Part shown: positions 36,500 through 47,499 of the stretch, piece after piece
Position numbering within the stretch: position 1 is the first letter of the stretch
Layout of the letters: every line of letters begins with the position of its first letter
Assembly: GCA_905250025.1 (NCBI GenBank)
Contig: CAJNOJ010000146.1
Coordinates: 62,001-126,000 of the forward strand
Source: Adineta ricciae
Lineage: Eukaryota > Rotifera > Eurotatoria > Adinetida > Adinetidae
Length of the DNA stretch: 64,000 bases
Reading direction: 5' to 3'
Translations under genes and position numbers: made by a program
The notes under the pieces: model-generated
The model's input: only the letters and a program-made list of their open reading frames with translations
Told to the model about the DNA's origin: nothing
Database searches by the model: none

Positions 36500-39400
36500 A
36501 TGGAAATTTTACGTGCTGAAACCAATGAATTTCCTCACATGAAAGTATGTAACGACGAATAAAATGACTTCGTTTTGAAGAGATTTACACTTTTGTCAAT
36601 TAGAATACCGATGCGTCCACGAATAATGACTCTTCGCCAGCCTCATCGACAGTTGATGAAGACGACGACAACTTTTCTAATGTTAGTACAACTAATGAAA
36701 AGCACGGTGGCAGAAAATCGCCGGTTAGTCACGAAGACAAATCGAAAACAACCGATGAACATCGATCAAATCAGTCTTCGCCACAACCACCGGTCGTTCA
36801 ATCGATTGTTAATCGAACAACATCAACAATTGATTATACGCGTCAACGTGAACGGCTGGCGAAAGAATTGAAAGATTATGAAGATCGATGGCTGGCACAT
36901 CGAAATTTCCTTCTCTATACACAGGCGTTCGGTATGAAACCCGAAGACCGAGAACGTTTATTTTCACAAATTAATCCGACAAATAATGATGAATCATTTT
37001 CACGCTTATCCAAAGATGAACGAGATCGATACTTAGCAGCTGCGCTGTATAATCAACAACAACAACAACAACAGAATCCCTATAATTTTCATCCGTATCC
37101 ATGGACAGCACCACCAACAACATCATCTCTTGTGATTCCAACAATCCCATCGGCTACTACTGATCAACAACAGCAGGCCCAGCAGCAACCACCGAAATCA
37201 CCTAGTTCGGATGACAGCGGCAATCAATCGAATTCTGGCAGTACAACAGAATGGTAATTGATCTTCTTTTCAATCTCTCATATTTGTCATAATCGTCTTT
37301 TCTTGTTTCTCTCGATTAGGACATTCGAAGAACAATTTCGTCAGGTAAGACTAATTTTGATCGACGAGTAATCAATTAAGTTTACTCGAACAGTTTCTAT
37401 CTCTATCGAGATCTATCATTCTCTTCTTCCTTCTGTTTGCACATCNCAATCGAATTCTGGCAGTACAACAGAATGGTAATTGATCTTCTTTTCAATCTCT
37501 CATATTTGTCATAATCGTCTTTTCTTGTTTCTCTCGATTAGGACATTCGAAGAACAATTTCGTCAGGTAAGACTAATTTTGATCGACGAGTAATCAATTA
37601 AGTTTACTCGAACAGTTTCTATCTCTATCGAGATCTATCATTCTCTTCTTCCTTCTGTTTGCACATCATTTGTTTAGGATGTCTCGCTCACTCTTTGTAG
37701 ACCAAATGAGTGTTGATAGCTTTGAGGCAATAATTAATTGAAATGTTTGGTTGATGTGTATATATAAATGGGGTGCCATAAAAGATGTAACAAAGGCTCA
37801 TTCATCTATTTTCTTTTTAATAGAAGCACTTATCTATTATTGAAGACACGCGGGTTGAGAGAGAAATCAAAACCACATCTATCTTCTCTTTTGTTTTCCA
37901 TAGGCAGGTAGATCAAGGCAAACATGCATAGAGAGAGAGAGCGCGACAAAATTAATCTCTGGAAAAAAAATGAGAGAACGTTGACCATCTGTATGAATAC
38001 ACACATACACATTCATTGCTTATTATTTATTGACAAGGTAATTAGAGGCAAAGAAAAAGATTGATTATTTGAAATTCTTCGTCAGAAATGAGAAGAGAAG
38101 AAAAAGGTTTATATGTATACATATATATATATATTGCTTAGATAGTCTGGCATATCAACATACACACATCATCTCAGTTGATTAGATCGGAAAATAATTA
38201 TCGAGCTGAAGGTTAGAAAAGACGCTAGGCGTCTGTTTTTATTCTCATTTTTTTCTATTTCCGCATATGTATATAGATATATATATTGTAGAGGCGTTCT
38301 ATGTCGTTGAGAAGTAAATTACAATCAGATATTGTGATCGATGTGGCTCGACTGACATTTTTGCTCGTATCTTTCTCATCAGGTTTATATAATAATAAGA
38401 AGTTTCTATCCATCAAAAAACGTTTATGATCGTGCAGCTGTTGTTTAGCTTGTAACTATCCCTTTAGACTAATTTTCTACCGATTAAGGCCGGTCAGTTT
38501 TTGTCTGATGATCAATTTATCGTTTACATTAAAGGCAGAACATATCCATGTCAGTCATATATACATATCAACTAATTGCTTTCGAAGAAAAGAAAAGAAA
38601 GGAAAGAAAAAGACACATTAGCTTTGCTCATTTATATAAATATGTGCATCTTGAGATTATTGATGAGCTTATGTGGTTGGATCAACAATTAGTCTCATTG
38701 GGAGTTGTTCTATTGCTACTAAGAATTGTTTCCCCGAACAGAATGCCTGATCATCAAATAGAATGTCGCACGTATGGAGAGAGAGAGAAGCACAGCTCGA
38801 GGCTATATCGATTATTTGTTACTAATTGCATTGTTTCGAGGCAGATGGTTGACGACGAGAGAAGAAAAAAATGAGCATCTTAAAGAAAAAAAGATTTCTT
38901 TTTATGGACTATTCAATTTCAATTAAATAACAAAGAAATTTCCAGCTGCTGTCAAGTGAAAATCAGCTTAAAGATTAGTTTTTATCCGATATGTAAGACA
39001 CATTGATACGAGCGAAGAATATTAAACGATGAACTTCGTTCTCTTATCAGGTCAAATCGAGCAGAAAGTCGGTCGAGCACTTGTGTCTATAAAGGAAAAG
39101 AAAGCTTCATCGATCACAATTACAACTTCGAAAAGATGATAGTCTTCAGCGAGACAAATAAACAAATCATCGTTGTCTACACGCTCGATTAAACTGATTT
39201 CGGGAAAAGGAATAATTCTTCTAATGAAATTTCCTTTTGCCTTCATCAATGTTAATATAGACAACAAATTCTCTCTTTTTTTTCTAGCTCTATGAACTAT
39301 CTGATGAACCAAAACGCAAAGAATTTCTCGACGATCTATTTGCATTTATGCAAAAACGTGGTAAGTCGATTCTCATTGGTCGAGGATTTTTCACCAATCA

Positions 39401-41654
39401 TAATCGATGAGTGCCTATCAATATCAGTAGTTCTTCAATGAAATGATCTAGAGGAATGTTCCTTTTTTTCAAATATAATTATCGATATATCATAATAAAA
39501 CAAAACATTTGACTGTTAGAGGAAGTGTCGGTTGAAGTTCAAAGAAGATTGAAATCAAATCTGAATATATCTTCTTTGACAGGTGATTGAATGAAAGTAT
39601 TTGTTTGTTAGATTTTGATGAATTATCTACTTGAAAATAAGATAAAACAAGATATTCGATCAAATCAATCTTTCTTCTTCTTCAAGGTACTCCTGTTAAT
39701 CGAATTCCTATTATGGCAAAACATGTTCTCGATTTATGTAAGTGAACAGATGAAGAAGAAAGAGAGAAATAACGCTGACGTATCGACTTCTTTTTTATTC
39801 TATTAGATGAATTATTTCGTTTGGTCGTGGGAAAAGGCGGTCTCGTAGAAGTAATTAACAAGAAATTGTGGCGTGAAGTGACGAAAGGTCTCAATTTACC
39901 AAGCTCGATTACCAGTGCTGCATTTACTCTACGTACACAGTATGTATAAGTATCTTTACATTAACATACGCATATATAAATAAACTTGGCNNNNNNNNNN
40001 NNNNNNNNNNNNNNNNNNNNNNNNNNNNNNNNNNNNNNNNNNNNNNNNNNNNNNNNGGCGGTCTCGTAGAAGTAATTAACAAGAAATTGTGGCGTGAAGT
40101 GACGAAAGGTCTCAATTTACCAAGCTCGATTACCAGTGCTGCATTTACTCTACGTACACAGTATGTATAAGTATCTTTACATTAACATACGCATATATAA
40201 ATAAACTTGGCGAGATAGTGAGACACAAAGAGGAGTTCCATTCTTCGACATGCGAAATATTCGAATCGTCGATTCCCAATTAGATCGAGCGATGTGTTAA
40301 TTGTATAAGTATTTCGCATTGACTTGATCGAGATTGTTTCTTCGAGTTTAATAATTAGATAAAGTGTTGACATGTATCATGTGTTACACTAATAAATCTT
40401 AATATAGAGGTCAATAGCTTGGGCCTCTGTCGAAGAAAAAGAAGAAGATTTGTAGTTTTTTTTATTCCAGTCAATAGTCTCGACATCTGTTGTCTATCAT
40501 ATGTCAATGTCTTGAACATAAATGATAAGAGATCAATTTGTTCTGGCATATCTCTCTCTGACTGAGACAAAGAAAGAATCCTTACACCATCATTAATCCT
40601 CAACTTAGCGTGTCAATGCCGTTTGTTTGCGATGATTATAGGCACAAAAAGAAAACGATCGAAAGACTAATGATAATGTACGAAAGTATATATTATTACT
40701 GTTGTCTTTCTATTAAGATACATGAAATATTTATATCCATACGAATGTGAGAAATTACAATTAAGTTCACCGGGTGAATTACAAGCTGCTATTGGTAATT
40801 TCAATCAAGTCTTTTCGTCCATAACTCATTATTTTTTATATTTATTTTTCTTTTCATAGAAGGTAACCGACGTGAAGGACGCCGGCCGTCATATGCATTT
40901 GAATATTCGTCACCACCACAAATAATGCCACCACCACCTCCTCCCCCTCCAACATCCACAAGTGCCTTCCTTGCTAGCCCACTTGCACATAGACCATGTA
41001 AGTAGAACTAGTGTGACAAAAGTTTTCTCTTATTCCTTTTCGTCTGTAATCTAGTGGATCCTAGTCATGGGCACGAGGCTATGCAACATGCAGCAATGGC
41101 CGCTGCTGCTGCTCTCTCACATCCATTCTTTCTCGCAGCGGCAGCCGCTTCATCACGTGATGCGAATCATCCATCACTTGAACAATCGTCAACACCACGA
41201 ATTCCTTCGTTTGATGACCATCATCCTCATTCTCATCCTCATCAGTTACAGTCACCATCACCAACAAACAAATTGTTCGAACGTTCGTCTACCATAGCAA
41301 AACGAAGTCTCTCGCCGTCGTTACTCTCTCGACACCCTCAAGATGATAATCTGGGCTCACCGATGAAAAAGTCTGCTACATCATTGGGCAATATCCGAGC
41401 AACATGTTTTACACCAGTGACAGCAAACTCTTCCTCGTCGTCGTCATTGTTATCACCAGTCAGTAAATTGAAAATCGTTGCAAAAGGTAACTGACAAAGT
41501 TTCGTTTTTTACCGTGCAAAACGTTCGTCTTGTTTTTCTTTTCGCAGAAAATAATTCTGAACAGCAACAATCGATTACGATTTCAATTGAACTAAACGGT
41601 GTCGCCTATCAGGGGACATTGTACGCAACAACGTTAACTGCGAATAAAGAGTGA
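36500..41654 (+). CDS. ARID3: ARID3/dead-ringer family transcription factor
   Basis: AT-rich-interaction-domain DNA-binding protein (dead ringer/retained in Drosophila, ARID3A-C in vertebrates), nuclear. Exons: 36500-36544, 36604-37253, 37320-37344, 39288-39360, 39687-39737, 39807-39939, 40718-40794, 40860-40997, 41055-41486 and 41548-41654; 576 residues, phases consistent. N-terminal half is Ser/Gln-rich and disordered. The extended ARID has WTFEEQFRQLYELSDEPKRK, EFLDDLFAFMQKRGTPVNR, IPIMAKHVLDLYELFRLVV and SSITSAAFTLRTQYMKYLYP. His/Ala-rich and proline-run sequence follows, then the REKLES-type end (SITISIELNGVAYQGTLYA). Exons 37320-37344 and most of 39807-39939 each occur twice because of apparent assembly duplications; counting each once gives an intact gene. 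Its 1.7-1.9 kb intron is far longer than others in the window. Confidence 0.9.
37225..37667. repeat. Exact 221-bp direct duplication around one N (likely assembly artefact)
   Basis: Bases 37225-37445 recur at 37447-37667, separated by a single N at 37446. The repeated unit contains the end of ARID exon 2, the 25-nt exon 3 and flanking intron. Apparent identity plus the N argues for unmerged overlapping contigs, not biology. Confidence 0.85.
39836..40211. repeat. Exact 155-bp duplication flanking a 66-N gap (likely assembly artefact)
   Basis: Bases 39836-39990 recur at 40057-40211, on either side of an N run at 39991-40056. The unit holds most of the ARID exon ending in the TLRTQ motif and the start of the next intron. 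The copy offset is 221, almost the same as in the upstream artefact (222). Confidence 0.85.
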
Positions 41655-42063
41655 CCACAGATGTACGCTTTTCAATTCGACATATTTTTCTTTAACTTTT
41701 CTTTCCGTATTCTATTTCGTTTCGTTTCTTTCTTGCTCTTTCTCTCTTTTTCTTTGTATTGACCATACTTAATGCAAAAGCGTTTTTCATTTTCTTTTCT
41801 TCTTTTCTTTTTGTGCATAAAAATTAACAGAGTATTTCGAGTAGCGAACGAAACAATTTGCTAATTGTAACATATTTCTATTGTTATCTACTACATATCA
41901 TCAATTAGTTAAGTATCGGAGACACCTAAAGGACACGATGTACATTTGGAAATTGAGTTGCTTTTATATTACAACAGACAAATATTGAAACCCATTTTAA
42001 CGAAGAGCTTCTCAAGATATATTCGCTGCAGGAGGAAATGTTGGTGGTGGTGGTACACTTTCA
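41655..42063. other. ARID3 3' flank
   Basis: T-rich and CT-rich sequence consistent with a 3' UTR. It ends at the 3' end of the convergent minus-strand gene. Confidence 0.5.
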
Positions 42064-43132
42064 TCATTCAGTTTCAGTTTCTTTTTTAGTAGTTAATTTC
42101 ATTTGCTGAGCTCCTTGTACAGGTTCAAAATCAATAATTTCGTGTGCGACATTATCTAGACCACGAGCTTGATCCACTCGATTGATACGAATACTGATTT
42201 ATATGTGTAGTAAAAATACTAGAGAATGTGGCTGTTACTTTTATTCATATCAGCTGACATCCGACTTGGACGGGATTTCCGTACGTTGCTTCATTTCTAA
42301 CTCCACTGTTAACTTTAGACCGTGAGAAGATTCGAGCAAGTACAGTTCCCACGAGAACACCGTGACCTTGACAACTGAACACGTTGTAAGTGTTATCAAC
42401 ACGAAAAGAGTACTTTTTTCCGGACAAAAACGAATGAAAAATAATGCTACCGACGACATCAGTGATGATAGCATAACCAGCAGATGATCTGACAGAAACC
42501 AGACTATCGACTGCTACTGAACAAACACCAGGAATCGAGACGAAAATGGAGTTTTCTCCTCGTACCTTGTTATACAATTCATCGCATCGCTATGATCCGC
42601 TTGTATGTGATCGATTTTTCTGGTGGTCTGGTCGTTCACATGTCGAATAGAATATCAGCACTGGTTACTGCAGTGATACAAGACTCACTTTTCGTTGCAG
42701 ATCTTAGTCGAACGAGCCAAAGAAGGAGTTGCCTGATCCGAAGGTGAATGAGTAGTTTGAAGAAGCAGTACTGTATAGGAATGATGGCCATCCAGACGAT
42801 AGAGAGGAAGAGATAATTGAGAAAGTTCTCACTTTCGACGAGTTCACCGTAGGAACATGTGAGAGCTGGTGTTATGCGATAGAATAAACCAGTGGAAGTC
42901 AATATCTGAATAAATGAGAGAAACAAGTGAAGAGATCTGTAGAACATATCCGTGCAGTAGCGCCGTATGGAATGGTCGTCTCGTTTATTGCTCTGTTCTT
43001 TGAATTGGTGACGTTGTTTTCTGTATTGTTGAATTTAAGACGAACTTGTGAAGAGAAAGTACTTCTCTTCTCTTGCCTTATTTCATGCCTATTTGCAAGC
43101 TGCGTAAATAATGTATCTAGTCGGTTAGCCAA
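42064..43132 (-). CDS. Hypothetical multi-exon protein, model incomplete
   Basis: Minus-strand coding signal. The two best-supported exons are 42285-42589 (RCDELYNKVRGENSIFVSIP, then SVRSSAGYAIITDVVGSIIF and YNVFSCQGHGVLVGT) and the last exon 42064-42193 (RINRVDQARGLDNVAHEIID, ending TKKETETE); GT-AG sites and phase fit, 145 codons together. Upstream, 42636-42947 has a hydrophobic frame (YLFLSIVWMAIIPIQYCFF) and 42899-43132 a polar frame beginning MANRLDTLFTQLANR, but I could not join them with consistent phases. The protein may have a membrane segment followed by a beta-rich domain. No family recognised; a frameshifted or decayed gene is possible. Confidence 0.35.
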
Positions 43133-43397
43133 ACGAATTCATGATATAAATAGAGAGAATTTTCTCGGTTTTTCTTCATGTGATGAAAATATGATGGATA
43201 TTCGAAAAAAAATGTCTTGACACTTTTGGAGTTTCTACTGGATGAGTTTGGACTGGATTTCATTACAATAAATAGTAAAAGATGTCATCGTTTTGAAAAA
43301 CAAAATGAAAATTGATGGGATATAACCAGCTGTCGTATTTGTCATTGACAAAATATTTATTAAGCCAAGAAATTTTGCTTTGTCAAGAGAAAAAACT

Positions 43398-43784
43398 ATG
43401 AGTCGATTCGGTGTTCTAATTGTTTTTCTGGTGGTTTCATTCACTGTTTCTAGACCAACATGCAAGATATCTTTTTGGATAAGTCCAACAAATGTAACAT
43501 GTACTAGTGCACCCAATGGAACATACTCATCGATGGTATACAATGGCAGTTGCACTTTGTCACCGGATGATCCGCGAAGAACTTCGTATCAACTTTCCAT
43601 CAATTTAAAAACAAAAACAGTGCACAATTTCACGGTATTTAGAGATAAAACTTGTGCTCACGTCGATGAAATTATGGCTATCAAAGAGCCATTAAAATTG
43701 AATACCTGTGGTTCGTTTTATTATGCTGCTACATCAACTAGTTTTGTGAAAATAGGTAGTGTTTTTTTCAGCTGCACAATTTAA
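43398..43784 (+). CDS. Small secreted cysteine-rich protein, copy 1
   Basis: Single-exon gene of 128 residues. I start at the second ATG (MSRFGVLIVFLVVSFTVS), which gives a clean signal peptide and the same length as the next gene; an upstream ATG at 43380 would add six residues. The mature part has six cysteines and several N-x-S/T sites. Motifs shared with copy 2: P-x-C near the mature start, V/M-T-C, VYNGSC, PDDP, a T-x-K-T-V-x-N-F strand, a single C before a charged stretch, and a final FSC-T. About 40 percent identical to copy 2 by eye. No family recognised; the fold could be a small disulfide-stabilised beta sandwich. AATAAA at 43789-43794, only 5 nt past the stop. Confidence 0.75.
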   Translation: MSRFGVLIVFLVVSFTVSRPTCKISFWISPTNVTCTSAPNGTYSSMVYNGSCTLSPDDPRRTSYQLSINLKTKTVHNFTVFRDKTCAHVDEIMAIKEPLKLNTCGSFYYAATSTSFVKIGSVFFSCTI

Positions 43785-44079
43785 TTTAAATAAATCTCTC
43801 AAACTAACAGATAAGCATCATTCCGTCAATAGAGATTAATTATTGCACGTAAGGGTGTTAAGTTGATCTGAACCACATCAATGAGCTAAGAATAAATGCG
43901 AAGATTTTCACCCTTTTACAGAACAAAATATACAGAATTCTTACTATTTACCTATGACAATGTTTGCTTTGCCATACTGACTATTACTTATGAGAAAATC
44001 GTGCATCTGTCCTATATACAATACATTACTCGAGTATATATATTGCGGAGAATTGAATGCGATATATTGAATCGAAACG

Positions 44080-44466
44080 ATGATTTTACTAGCATCTATT
44101 TTTCTTCTTCTTTTCACCTCATTTTCATCCTCTGTGCCAAGTTGCAATGTATCTCTCTGGGCTGATTTCAAAGATATGACATGTTCAGGAACACCTAATA
44201 GTACTTTCATAGCTACGGTTTACAATGGCAGTTGCACAGCGCTTCCCGATGATCCTACATCCTCCACGTACCGATTTGTGTACGATGCTGCTACGAAAAC
44301 TGTTGAAAACTTTCGAGTATACAATTTCAAAAACTGCTATCCGGGATTGGATTTGTATTTCGCGAAAACGCCTGCTCCATTGAACGTGTGTGTTCCAGCT
44401 CTTATATATCTTAGTCCGTCGAGCAGTTCGCAAATAGGTGGTATGGTATTCAGTTGTACTGAATAA
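44080..44466 (+). CDS. Small secreted cysteine-rich protein, copy 2
   Basis: Single-exon paralogue of the preceding gene, also 128 residues, 295 bp downstream in the same orientation. Signal peptide MILLASIFLLLFTSFSSS, then PSCNVSLWADF, DMTCSGTPNSTF, VYNGSCTALPDDP, TKTVENFRVY, a lone Cys (KNCY), LNVCVPALIY and the end MVFSCTE. The six cysteines align one-to-one with copy 1 and predicted glycosylation sites recur. AATAAA at 44490-44495. No function can be given; secretion is inferred from the signal peptide alone. Confidence 0.75.
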   Translation: MILLASIFLLLFTSFSSSVPSCNVSLWADFKDMTCSGTPNSTFIATVYNGSCTALPDDPTSSTYRFVYDAATKTVENFRVYNFKNCYPGLDLYFAKTPAPLNVCVPALIYLSPSSSSQIGGMVFSCTE

Positions 44467-44586
44467 TGGAGTGAATTTATTTCTTTTAAAATAAAAAACT
44501 GCATAGATTGATGTGCACTGCACGAATCAGTAGCAAAAAAGACGAATGTTTATTTACAAAATGTATCTTATAAAAAGAGCCACTTG

Positions 44587-45715
44587 TTAGATCAGCATAT
44601 TTACAAGTTTGCGTGGCGTAATAGACTTGGATGATGGTGTACGTGTTTCATATAAACATGAATGATCACAATCCTAAATGGAAGAGATAGAAATGCGAAC
44701 GTGATTCAACAGGATTCGACTAACCTGCCAAAAAAGATTTTTACATAGTTGACATTGATGAATCATATCGGCATAAACTTCTCGAAGGCCATGTTGCCTT
44801 TTTAATTTGAAATAAACTTTTTTCCAATCGACATTTTCTTTGTCGAAATCTTTCGATTGTCGTCTTAGTAGTCCAAGAATTTTTTCGCCCATTTTATCAT
44901 CACTTTGTGTCTCATCACCAAAATGATACAAGCATAATTGTTTCCATAGTAAAAGTTCTTGCGTTAATCGATGCAAACTTGAATTTATCATTCCAAAATT
45001 GATCAGATCTATTCCATTGTCCAGTTTTCGGACGATCTCCCGTTGGATCTCCGTCGGAAGGCAATTTAACGTTGGCTTGTTCTGATCAACTGTTTGAATG
45101 TGAATATGTTTAACTTTTTCTTTCATTCGTGTTAACATCTCCGTATTCTGACGCCATAAGGCTGCCGAACCGATATAATAATAGAACGGATAAGCGCGGT
45201 GAATGCAATCGTGAAATTGTGTTACTAATCGTTGCATTAATAGGATATTATCTCCAGTTGTAAGAACTAGAATGCACAAAGATCACATCAGTATGATTCA
45301 ACACTTGATTGATTCATACCCATCTGAATCATTCGATCAAGAATTTGAAATAGACAACGTTGGGCTGTTCCGCTGAGCTCTCCGAGTTTTTCTGCGCATA
45401 GAATTTGTACAACCTAAGTGTATATATCGATGCAATGCTTTATAGATGTTAATAAAATAACTTACTTTTGCAATATAATTGAACCTTCGTTGATTAGTAA
45501 CTGAATTTACGATATCGAGTGCATTGAATATATCCGACAGACTGCAGTTATAGTTTGACGACTTCATCGAAAACGATTCGATTGAGATGAAAGATCAGAT
45601 CTGAATGACTTACCAGATTAGAAAATGAGATTCGCCGCGATCGTTCCCACGAGCCGATTTCGCTTTTCGTCCATTGTTCGCCATCCGCACGCCAATCTCG
45701 TCCGATAAATGGCAT
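44587..45715 (-). CDS. FBXO32: F-box protein FBXO25/FBXO32 (atrogin-1) family
   Basis: Substrate adaptor of SCF (SKP1-CUL1) ubiquitin ligases; the vertebrate pair covers atrogin-1 (muscle atrophy) and the nuclear FBXO25. Exons in transcription order: 45614-45715, 45466-45561, 45320-45413, 44725-45266, 44587-44673; 306 residues, phases consistent. Recognised features: start MPFIGRDWRADGEQW (family MPFLGQDWRSPGQ), the DIFNALDIVNSVTNQRRFNY helix, GELSGTAQRCLFQILDRM, the F-box LNCLPTEIQREIVRKLDNGI to LLLWKQLCLYHF, then VDWKKVYFKLKRQHG and a Cys-rich C-terminus (HQCQLCKNLFW, DCDHSC). The end SITPRKLVNMLI fits the family's C-terminal helix. A minus-strand AATAAA lies at 44549-44554. FBXO25 and FBXO32 are vertebrate duplicates, so the symbol is a family label. 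Confidence 0.9.
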
Positions 45716-46239
45716 AGTATTTGCAATTTTTTTTGTTGAAGAAATAAGATTCAATTTCTTTCGCACGATTCACGAGTTGTATGTCATATATCTACACATC
45801 AATGTATGTACATATATATATATAAGAACTCCGATAGAGAGTAGGAGAGAAAAGAAAGATTTCTCTGCTTACCGTACTCACGAGTGTTGCTCGTGCTTTC
45901 GATCCATCGGATCGACGTCATTCATGTCGGGTACAGAACAGAGAAAAGCTATCTCAGAAAGAGTTCTAGGCTTTCTTAGTGTACTGTCAAATGACACATC
46001 ACATGGGCTGTGAATGAGGGCACATGACACATCAAAGATAATTCGCAATTCTATTGTGCTAGACTATTCGATGTAGATTGCATCAACACGAAGATTATGA
46101 TTTTACCAGGAATATTCGTATCCATTGTTGTAAATATCAATGATTTATTGAATTTGACTAAAAATACCGATTATCACATCGAATTAAATGCAGATGTAAA
46201 TAATATATCGCGTTTCCATAGAAAAAAGAGATGAATATT
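45716..46239. other. Intergenic, 524 bp
   Basis: Upstream of the F-box gene and downstream of the ABHD14 gene. Short TA-dinucleotide run near 45814. No gene seen. Confidence 0.5.
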
Positions 46240-47264
46240 CTAAGCTAGCCTAGAGACATTGTGTAAAAACTTTCGAAGTCCATCATGGAAAAATACTGGC
46301 GCGTCAACATAGGAATTGTGTCCAGCACCAATCATGAATAAGACTTCGCTGTTTGGAATTTGAATGAGAAGCTCATAGGCAGGTTGAAACACAGAGTCAT
46401 GTTCTGCATGAACAATCAGCGTTGGAATCTATCATACAATACACAAATGCTTATAAGAAAATATCATTCTTATCCATCCGCTGCTTACCGTTAATTGTCG
46501 ATAGTCGTCATTTGCAAATCTCTCTGTTCCATTTGGTGCAATCGCTACGAAAGCTCGAACTAACTTCTGATTTTTTGGCAGTTGAAAGATATATGGTAAA
46601 GCAAAGTCTCCACTTAGACATGGACTAATAATAACTAGATTCGAAAGACGAAGGTTTTTAATAAGGCTACCCATCCAACGAATCGCTTCTTGATCGTCAT
46701 CCATCGTTGTAGTTCGATTCTCTCGTTTTGGCATATCAACAGCAACTGCTCGATAACCCCATTTACTTAAATATTGTAATGTGCCTAAATATGATCACAT
46801 ATCGCTCATATACTCATACTATCGTTTGATTTGTTACCAAGTTTTTGCCATATTTGTGAAGAATATTTGTGCCCATGAAGCAAAAGTATGTGATAACTTC
46901 CGTGACCAGCTTCTCGAACTGTAACTTTCGCGTTTTTCGCACTCTGAAGCATAAATAAAATGACTCTAGACAGGCTCTCAGTCCCAAATCATTCCATTAC
47001 TGTAAACAATGAAATTGTATACGTTTGGATGCGAACGTCTTTGAAATTCAAATTACTAGTAGATGCTGCGGACGCCTCCGATATACTGTTTGATTTAAAG
47101 TCATTTTCTATTGGAATTGACTTCAGTGCAGTGAAATCATAATCTTCATATTCAGTGATCGATCGATAGTTTAAAAATATGAAACCTAAACCAAATAACA
47201 TACCACCGGCCGCAGCCAATAATATCATAATCGTTCGACTTATCATCTTTCTACTTTTAATCAT
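46240..47264 (-). CDS. ABHD14: ABHD14-type alpha/beta hydrolase with N-terminal membrane anchor
   Basis: Exons in transcription order: 47001-47264, 46838-46943, 46489-46784, 46240-46428; 284 residues, phases consistent. A single hydrophobic segment (IMILLAAAGGMLFGLGFIF) near residues 12-30 predicts a signal anchor, as in ABHD14A. The hydrolase fold follows: VTVREAGHGSYHILLLHGH (oxyanion strand), GYRAVAVDMP, the nucleophile region VIISPCLSGDFALPYIF (serine in S-x-S-G style, as in ABHD14), the acid in IPTLIVHAEHDSVF and the histidine in GAGHNSYVDAP. All three presumed catalytic residues are present. Human ABHD14B has been described as a lysine deacetylase; the substrate here is unknown. The first intron donor (ACA/GTAATG) is the least certain boundary. 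Confidence 0.85.
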
Positions 47265-47499
47265 TTTATTTTGACCTTGGATACTGAGAAAAAGAAAGAG
47301 TTCTTTAATATTCAAGTATGTCGATCATTGCATGAGAACAGCAAATAAAACAATGATTTTTGTCATGGGTTAGTAGAATGGAAAAAAAAGTCATTCATCA
47401 CATTAACGATTGTTGCCATGTCAGTCTTTTTTCTTGACGTCTGCGTCGATACCTTACGCACATAGAAGAAGAAGAAGACAGAACGCCGTCTCAAACATT

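Noticed and set aside
39682-40115. Two near-identical minus-strand frames, one running into the N gap
   Set aside because: They are antisense shadows of the duplicated ARID exon; the duplication itself is an assembly artefact.
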